A stretch of 64,000 nucleotides of DNA from Rugosimonospora africana (GTDB lineage Bacteria > Actinomycetota > Actinomycetes > Mycobacteriales > Micromonosporaceae), in the NCBI RefSeq assembly GCF_016862975.1, contig NZ_BONZ01000032.1:87073-151072 (forward strand), read 5' to 3'. The position numbers and the translations under genes were made by a program. Below are positions 59,641-64,000 of the stretch, piece by piece. Positions within the stretch are counted from its first letter, which is position 1. Every line of letters starts with the position of its first letter. The notes under the pieces are model-generated. The model saw only the letters and a program-made list of their open reading frames with translations, searched no databases and was not told the origin of the DNA.

Positions 59641-62354
59641 TGGGCAGCCGGGAGGACGCCGACACCGCCCTGCGCAGGATCACCAACCGCTTCGGTTCGT
59701 CGCCGAAATGGCCGGACTGGGTGGTCGGCGAGATGTGCCGCAAGCCGGTCGAGGTGACGCAGGCGGCGCGGGACCTGCTGGTGGAGCAGCCCGGCGAGTA
59801 CGGGTCGACCACGGGCGAACGCGCCGCGCTCGCCTGGGTCGCCGACCGCTTGGACGAGTACCTGCTCCGGCGGTACGCGATCCGTGACGGCCTGCCGGCC
59901 ACCGAGCTGGCCGAGCGGGTACTCGCCATGCTGGCTTCGCTGGGCCCCGACTACTTGTACTCCCAGAGCCCGGCCTGCGGGGAGGTCGGCGACCTGCTGG
60001 TCGCCCAGGCGCCCGAGGCGCGGGTGGTGCTGTCCCGCGAGTTCGTGCGGCACCTCGACGCGGCACCTACCGTGGGCGTGCACACCCTGCTCGGCCGGCT
60101 CGTCGAGGCCGATGGAGCGGTTGACGTACCCGCTGTCCTGGAGTGGGCCGGCGGCGGCGAGATGATCGGCGTGGCGGGCGTCGACGGGCTGCTGGTCGCG
60201 GAGTCCGCCGCCGGCCGCCCGTGGCCGCTGGCCCTGGCCGCCGCCCGCCGGCAGGCGGTCAACCAGGGGTGGGACGACCTGCCGGCGCTGCGGGCCGCCG
60301 AGCCGCTGTGGCCGCCGGTCAACGCCGGCGAGGCGTGGGCCGACCGGCTCATCGCGGACGTGGTGGCGATGCCCGAGCCGCAGCGAGCCGCTTGGCGGGC
60401 ACTGCTCACCCACGCCGCCGGTGCGAACCAGGCCCGCCCGTCCGACCGGTGGCGCCGCACCGGCGCCGCGCTGGTCGCGGAGGTCGACTTCGTCGCGTGT
60501 ACGACCGGGTGGCTGGCGCTCGTCGGGCGGCCGCGCATCGCACCGTTGCGTGTCGGGCCGCTCGACGGGAGCGACCCCAATGAGGGCTTCGACCCGTACA
60601 ACGCGACCGTGCTGCGCGGCCTGCTGTGGCTGCTGGCCGACCTCCCGCCGGAGCGGGCGATCGTGCGCCTCTTCGGCGCGGTGGTCGAGACCGCCCTGCG
60701 CAAGGTGCCCGGCATCGGGCCGCGCAGCCCGAAGCTGGCCAACGCCGCCGTGTACGGACTGTCCCAGGTGGACGATCCGGCTGCCGTCGGTGAACTCGCC
60801 CGCCTGTCCGTGCGCGTCACGCACAAAGGCAGCCAGAAGGAGCTCGGCAAGGCGCTCAACGCGCGCGCGGCGGCGCTCGGCATGTCCCGCCACGAGATCG
60901 AGGAGCTGGCGATCCCCGCCTACGGGCTGCAGGACGTGGGCCGCCGCGTCGAGAGGCTGGGCGCGACGACCGCCGAGGTGCACGTCGCCGGCAACGAGAC
61001 CATCCTGCGGTGGCAGAACGCCGCCGGCCGCCCGGTCAAGGCACCGCCGGCCGAGGTACGCCGCGACCACGGCGAGGCCCTCGCCGAGCTGAAGGCGTCG
61101 GTGAAGGAAATCGACAAGATGCTGGCCGCCCAGCGGGACCGGCTCGACCGGATGCTCCTGTCCCGGCGCGAGTGGCCCTTCGAGGCGTGGCGCGAGCGGT
61201 ACCTCGACCATCCGCTGGTCGGCACGCTGGCCCGGCGGCTGATCTGGACGGTCGACGGCATCGCGTGCTGCTGGGCGGATGGCGCTCCGCGCACGGCCGA
61301 CGGTGCCGTCCTGGCACCCGCCGCGGATGCGACGGTGGCGCTCTGGCACCCGATCGGCCAGCCGGTGCCGGCCGTCCTTGCCTGGCGCGAGTTTCTCGAA
61401 CGGCATGCCGTCACGCAACCGTTCAAGCAGGCGCACCGCGAGGTATACGTGCTCACCGACGCCGAGCGGGCAACCGGCACCTACTCCAACCGCTTCGCCG
61501 CGCACATCGTGCGTCAGCACCAATTTCACGCGCTGGCGGCCGTCCGCGGCTGGCACGACGTGCTGCGCATGATGGTCGACGACGTGTACCCGCCGCCCAC
61601 CCGGCAACTGCCCGAGTGGGGGCTGCGCGCCGAGTTCTGGGTGGAGGGTGCCGGCGACGAATACGGCCGCGACACCAGCGAGTCCGGCGCCTACCTACGG
61701 CTGGCCACCGATCAGGTGCGGTTCTACCCGATCGACGCTCCGGGGCACCAGACACACGCCAGCGGCGGCGGGTACGAGCAGTGGCTCCATGCCGACCAGC
61801 GGCCCACGGAGCCGGTGCCGCTGGAGAGCGTTCCACCGCTCGTGTTCAGCGAGGTCATGCGCGACATCGACCTGTTCATCGGCGTCGGCAGCGTCGGCAA
61901 CGACCCGACCTGGTCCGACGGCGGCCCGGAGGGCAGGTTCCGCGAGTACTGGGCCAACTACAGCTTCGGCGAGCTCTCCGAAACCGCCCAGACCCGCCGG
62001 GACCTGCTCACCCGGCTCCTGCCCAGGCTCGCCATCGCCGCCCGGTGCGAAATCGCCGGCCGGTTCCTGCGCGTCCGCGGCGACCTGTCCACATACAAGA
62101 TCCACCTGGGCTCGGGCAACATCCTGATGGAGCCGCACGACGAGTACCTGTGCATCGTGCCGGACCGGTCGGCGCCGGCCGGCACCGACGGGTTGTTCCT
62201 GCCATTCGAGGGCGACCGGACACTCTCGCTGGTGCTCAGCAAGGCATTCCTCCTTGCCGGCGACCGCACAATCACGGACCCGACGATCCGTAGCCAACTC
62301 CACCGCACCGGGACGTCTCAGCGCGCCGCCGTCGACGACGGATCCGCGCGCTGA
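59640..62354 (+). CDS. DUF4132 domain-containing protein
   Basis: 904 residues, cytoplasmic. The N-terminal half is helical. HEAT-like helices lie around 365-430 (LANAAVYGLSQVDDPAAVGE; KALNARAAALGMSRHEIEEL). The DUF4132 core follows with WHPIGQPVPAVLAWREFLER and EVYVLTDAERATGTYSNRFA then AHIVRQHQFHALAAVRGW near 600-640. The C-terminus contains SEVMRDIDLFIGVGSVGND and LGSGNILMEPHDEYLCIVPD, shared with many DUF4132 proteins. Molecular function of the family is unknown (E. coli MolR was once linked to molybdate control). ATG 59640 overlaps the preceding stop. No WGR domain is visible. Confidence 0.9.
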   Translation: MGSREDADTALRRITNRFGSSPKWPDWVVGEMCRKPVEVTQAARDLLVEQPGEYGSTTGERAALAWVADRLDEYLLRRYAIRDGLPATELAERVLAMLASLGPDYLYSQSPACGEVGDLLVAQAPEARVVLSREFVRHLDAAPTVGVHTLLGRLVEADGAVDVPAVLEWAGGGEMIGVAGVDGLLVAESAAGRPWPLALAAARRQAVNQGWDDLPALRAAEPLWPPVNAGEAWADRLIADVVAMPEPQRAAWRALLTHAAGANQARPSDRWRRTGAALVAEVDFVACTTGWLALVGRPRIAPLRVGPLDGSDPNEGFDPYNATVLRGLLWLLADLPPERAIVRLFGAVVETALRKVPGIGPRSPKLANAAVYGLSQVDDPAAVGELARLSVRVTHKGSQKELGKALNARAAALGMSRHEIEELAIPAYGLQDVGRRVERLGATTAEVHVAGNETILRWQNAAGRPVKAPPAEVRRDHGEALAELKASVKEIDKMLAAQRDRLDRMLLSRREWPFEAWRERYLDHPLVGTLARRLIWTVDGIACCWADGAPRTADGAVLAPAADATVALWHPIGQPVPAVLAWREFLERHAVTQPFKQAHREVYVLTDAERATGTYSNRFAAHIVRQHQFHALAAVRGWHDVLRMMVDDVYPPPTRQLPEWGLRAEFWVEGAGDEYGRDTSESGAYLRLATDQVRFYPIDAPGHQTHASGGGYEQWLHADQRPTEPVPLESVPPLVFSEVMRDIDLFIGVGSVGNDPTWSDGGPEGRFREYWANYSFGELSETAQTRRDLLTRLLPRLAIAARCEIAGRFLRVRGDLSTYKIHLGSGNILMEPHDEYLCIVPDRSAPAGTDGLFLPFEGDRTLSLVLSKAFLLAGDRTITDPTIRSQLHRTGTSQRAAVDDGSAR

Positions 62355-62383
62355 TTCGCGGCAGCACCGGCAGCGTCAGGGTG

Positions 62384-63304
62384 TCAAGCATTCGCCCGGT
62401 GGAGGCGTTCGGCTGCCTGCGCCCGCAGCGCATCGCCGCCGGCCGGGGAACCGCCGCACAGTGCCATCTCCCGGGCGTTGTACGCAGCCATCCACAAGCT
62501 GGCCGCCCACGCGATCTCCAGCTCCACGGCCGTGAACGCGCGCCCTCGAATGTCTTGATAAGCCACCAGAAACGCCTCGGAGCTTTCGATCGGCGCCAGC
62601 GTGGGCGGTCCGTCACTGGCGAACGACCCGCTCGCCGCTCCCACCAGCGCCGCCTCCGGCTGCCACGCCAGGCTGTCCCAGTCGTGTACCGTCCGCACCT
62701 GCCGACCCTGCCACCGCAGGTTCTGCGCCTCGAAGTCGGCGTGGCCGAGCACGCACGGCAAGCCGGAGGCCAGCAGCCGCCTCCGGGCCCGCTCAGCCGT
62801 CTGGACAATGTGGTCGGACACGACACTCTGGTCCCGGCCGTCGAGAAAGTCGATCGCCGGCCACAAACCAGAATCGGTGTGGTCCCAGCGCACCCAGGGC
62901 GGATTCGGCAACGGCGGCGCGACGGTCACGCCGGAAAGTTCGGCCATCAGCCGGGCGAACACCTCCACGCAGCGCAAGGCCATGTCCGGCGAGTCCCCAT
63001 GCAACACCTCACCGCCGGGCCGGTACTCCTCGGCGTGCACAGCCAGCCCACCGACACCGACCACCGGCGTGAGCGGCCGGGCACACGGAAACCCGCGCTC
63101 GGCCAGCCGCGCCTGCGCCGCGACGCACGAGGCGGCCCGGCCGTCGTCGGTGCGCGCCTTGACCACGACGTCCGTGCCACCGGCCAACCGCAGACCGAAC
63201 ACCATCGAGACCTGTTGCGCCCGGAACAGCACGCCTGCGGGTTCACCACCCAGATGGTCAAGACACCAAGTCGACAACCAGTCCGGCAACTCGTTCAACG
63301 GCAC
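62384..63304 (-). CDS. APH-like phosphotransferase (kinase fold)
   Basis: 306 residues. Aminoglycoside-phosphotransferase superfamily: DVVVKARTDDGRAASCVAAQ supplies the ATP-binding Lys, PCVLGHADFEAQNLRWQG is the catalytic loop (His-Ala-Asp...Asn) and VRTVHDWDSLAWQPEAALVG holds the metal-binding Asp. It could phosphorylate an antibiotic, homoserine, choline or a sugar; resistance is not proven. GTG 63304 is the likely start. Convergent with the DUF4132 gene with only a short gap. Confidence 0.88.
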   Translation of the reverse strand: MPLNELPDWLSTWCLDHLGGEPAGVLFRAQQVSMVFGLRLAGGTDVVVKARTDDGRAASCVAAQARLAERGFPCARPLTPVVGVGGLAVHAEEYRPGGEVLHGDSPDMALRCVEVFARLMAELSGVTVAPPLPNPPWVRWDHTDSGLWPAIDFLDGRDQSVVSDHIVQTAERARRRLLASGLPCVLGHADFEAQNLRWQGRQVRTVHDWDSLAWQPEAALVGAASGSFASDGPPTLAPIESSEAFLVAYQDIRGRAFTAVELEIAWAASLWMAAYNAREMALCGGSPAGGDALRAQAAERLHRANA

Positions 63305-63572
63305 GCTCGGGACTATGCCATAGACACTGACCGCACCAACAACGAGTGCTTGTCCGGCAGAAGCTCCGCTGCTGTCCCCGCCGTGCCACCACCCTCATCG
63401 CCGCCATCCAGTCCTACAAGCCCTTGGAGACCAGCGCCAACCGCGGTTGGAAGAGGCTCAATGGTTGGGCTGGTCCAACCTCCGCTACTCTTCCCACACT
63501 GAGACCAGTGGTAGACCTGGCTCGATCCGCGCACAGTCGGTCAGTTCCTGGCAGCCGCTCGTTGCGGCTGGG

Positions 63573-63851
63573 TCAGGTCTCGGTCGTGACCACGTGCAGC
63601 TGATGTGTCCGGCGACCGTCACGGTCACGGTAGTAGAAGAGCCGATTGGGCATGCCAGTCTCGTAGCGCTGGTAGCCCAGCGTCGCCATGGTCGCCTCCC
63701 GGCCCATGATGGCCTCCAGAGTCGGCGCTGCGGCCATCAAGTCAATGATGGCCTTCGCAGCGACCCGTTCACGCCGCCGCCTCAGCGAACACCAACGCGT
63801 GTGTCGCGGCTCCCGATTCGGGCGGGACCACGGCGTAACTCGCTCGGCCAT
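63573..63851 (-). pseudogene. GrpB family (nucleotidyltransferase-like) remnant
   Basis: 92 codons. Residues from about 32 on match the GrpB core (AAKAIIDLMAAAPTLEAIMG; LGYQRYETGMPNRLFYYRDR; THQLHVV). Intact GrpB proteins are about 170 residues: the N-terminal catalytic part (HIGSTSVPGLAAKPI-like) is replaced by unrelated Arg-rich sequence and the C-terminal third is missing. Most likely a doubly truncated fragment. Confidence 0.7.
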
Positions 63852-63865
63852 TCTGTGAGAATTTC

Positions 63866-64000
63866 TTATTCGCGTCGGTGGTAGTTGGTGCGGCGGGGTT
63901 GCTGCTCCGCGTCGATATACGGAGGTGGGACGAATTCGGGTAGGCCGTCGGCCGCGATCCTGACCTGCCAGTGGCCCTGATGAATCACGCGGTGATGGTG
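63866..64000 (-). CDS. C-terminal end of an HNH/13E12-repeat type nuclease (5' end outside window)
   Basis: The last 44 codons of a minus-strand gene entering from the right: HHHRVIHQGHWQVRIAADG, then LPEFVPPPYIDAEQQPRR. This is the typical ending of DUF222/13E12-repeat HNH endonucleases, where the His cluster belongs to the HNH site. Such genes are repetitive and associated with mobile or recombining regions in actinobacteria. Confidence 0.75.
   Translation of the reverse strand, partial: HHHRVIHQGHWQVRIAADGLPEFVPPPYIDAEQQPRRTNYHRRE

Overview
The window is very GC-rich, with many GTG/TTG starts, ATGA-type overlaps, lipoprotein and Tat-like signals, large secreted enzymes, LacI/TetR/MarR/ArsR regulators and no RNA genes that I could see. 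This points to a filamentous actinomycete chromosome, most likely Micromonosporaceae-like (inference from style and gene families, not from a search). It reads as an accessory, saprophytic region rich in nutrient capture and small-molecule handling.

Layout. 1-6 kb: 5' part of a sugar ABC permease with a tiny upstream reading frame, a SnoaL-like protein, an ECF sigma factor that appears to lack its -10-recognition segment with a coupled membrane protein, a secreted 11-residue-repeat protein, an ArsR regulator and a secreted peptidoglycan-binding phosphodiester glycosidase. 6-15.7 kb: a large LuxR-type (LAL) ATPase regulator divergent from a secreted S53 peptidase-kelch protein and its protease-less tandem duplicate. 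15.8-26.4 kb: a complete sugar ABC system (binding protein, two permeases, MalK-like ATPase), then a complete oligopeptide ABC system (binding protein, two permeases, two ATPases). 26.5-31.9 kb: a double-GNAT protein, a secreted six-hairpin glycosidase-like enzyme with accessory domains, and a HAAS-domain membrane protein behind a leaderless promoter.

31.9-41.4 kb: a second peptide transporter on the minus strand, with a binding protein anchored by a C-terminal membrane segment and both ATPases fused through a pentapeptide-repeat linker. It is divergent from LD-carboxypeptidase, GNAT and N-acylamino-acid racemase/OSBS genes. Together these suggest import of peptidoglycan-type peptides and salvage of D-amino acids through N-acylation and racemisation. 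41.5-42.6 kb: a GH11 xylanase with CBM2.

43.3-48.7 kb: a regulator-dense small-molecule module. It has TetR plus a crotonase with the catalytic residues of 6-oxocamphor hydrolase, MarR plus a PRISE-type reductase, and ArsR plus an MFS exporter. The MarR/reductase and ArsR/MFS promoters carry the same 12-bp palindrome. 48.8-59 kb: a Tat-type lipoprotein serpin, three methyltransferases, a TetR-controlled monooxygenase-like/DrrAB-like exporter operon, a BBE-like flavoprotein and a LacI regulator coupled to a 68-residue protein. 59-64 kb: a 122-residue unknown coupled to a DUF4132 protein behind tandem repeats, an APH-like kinase, a GrpB remnant and the end of an HNH/13E12-type nuclease. Convergent genes are separated by strong perfect hairpins almost everywhere, so transcription units are well delimited.
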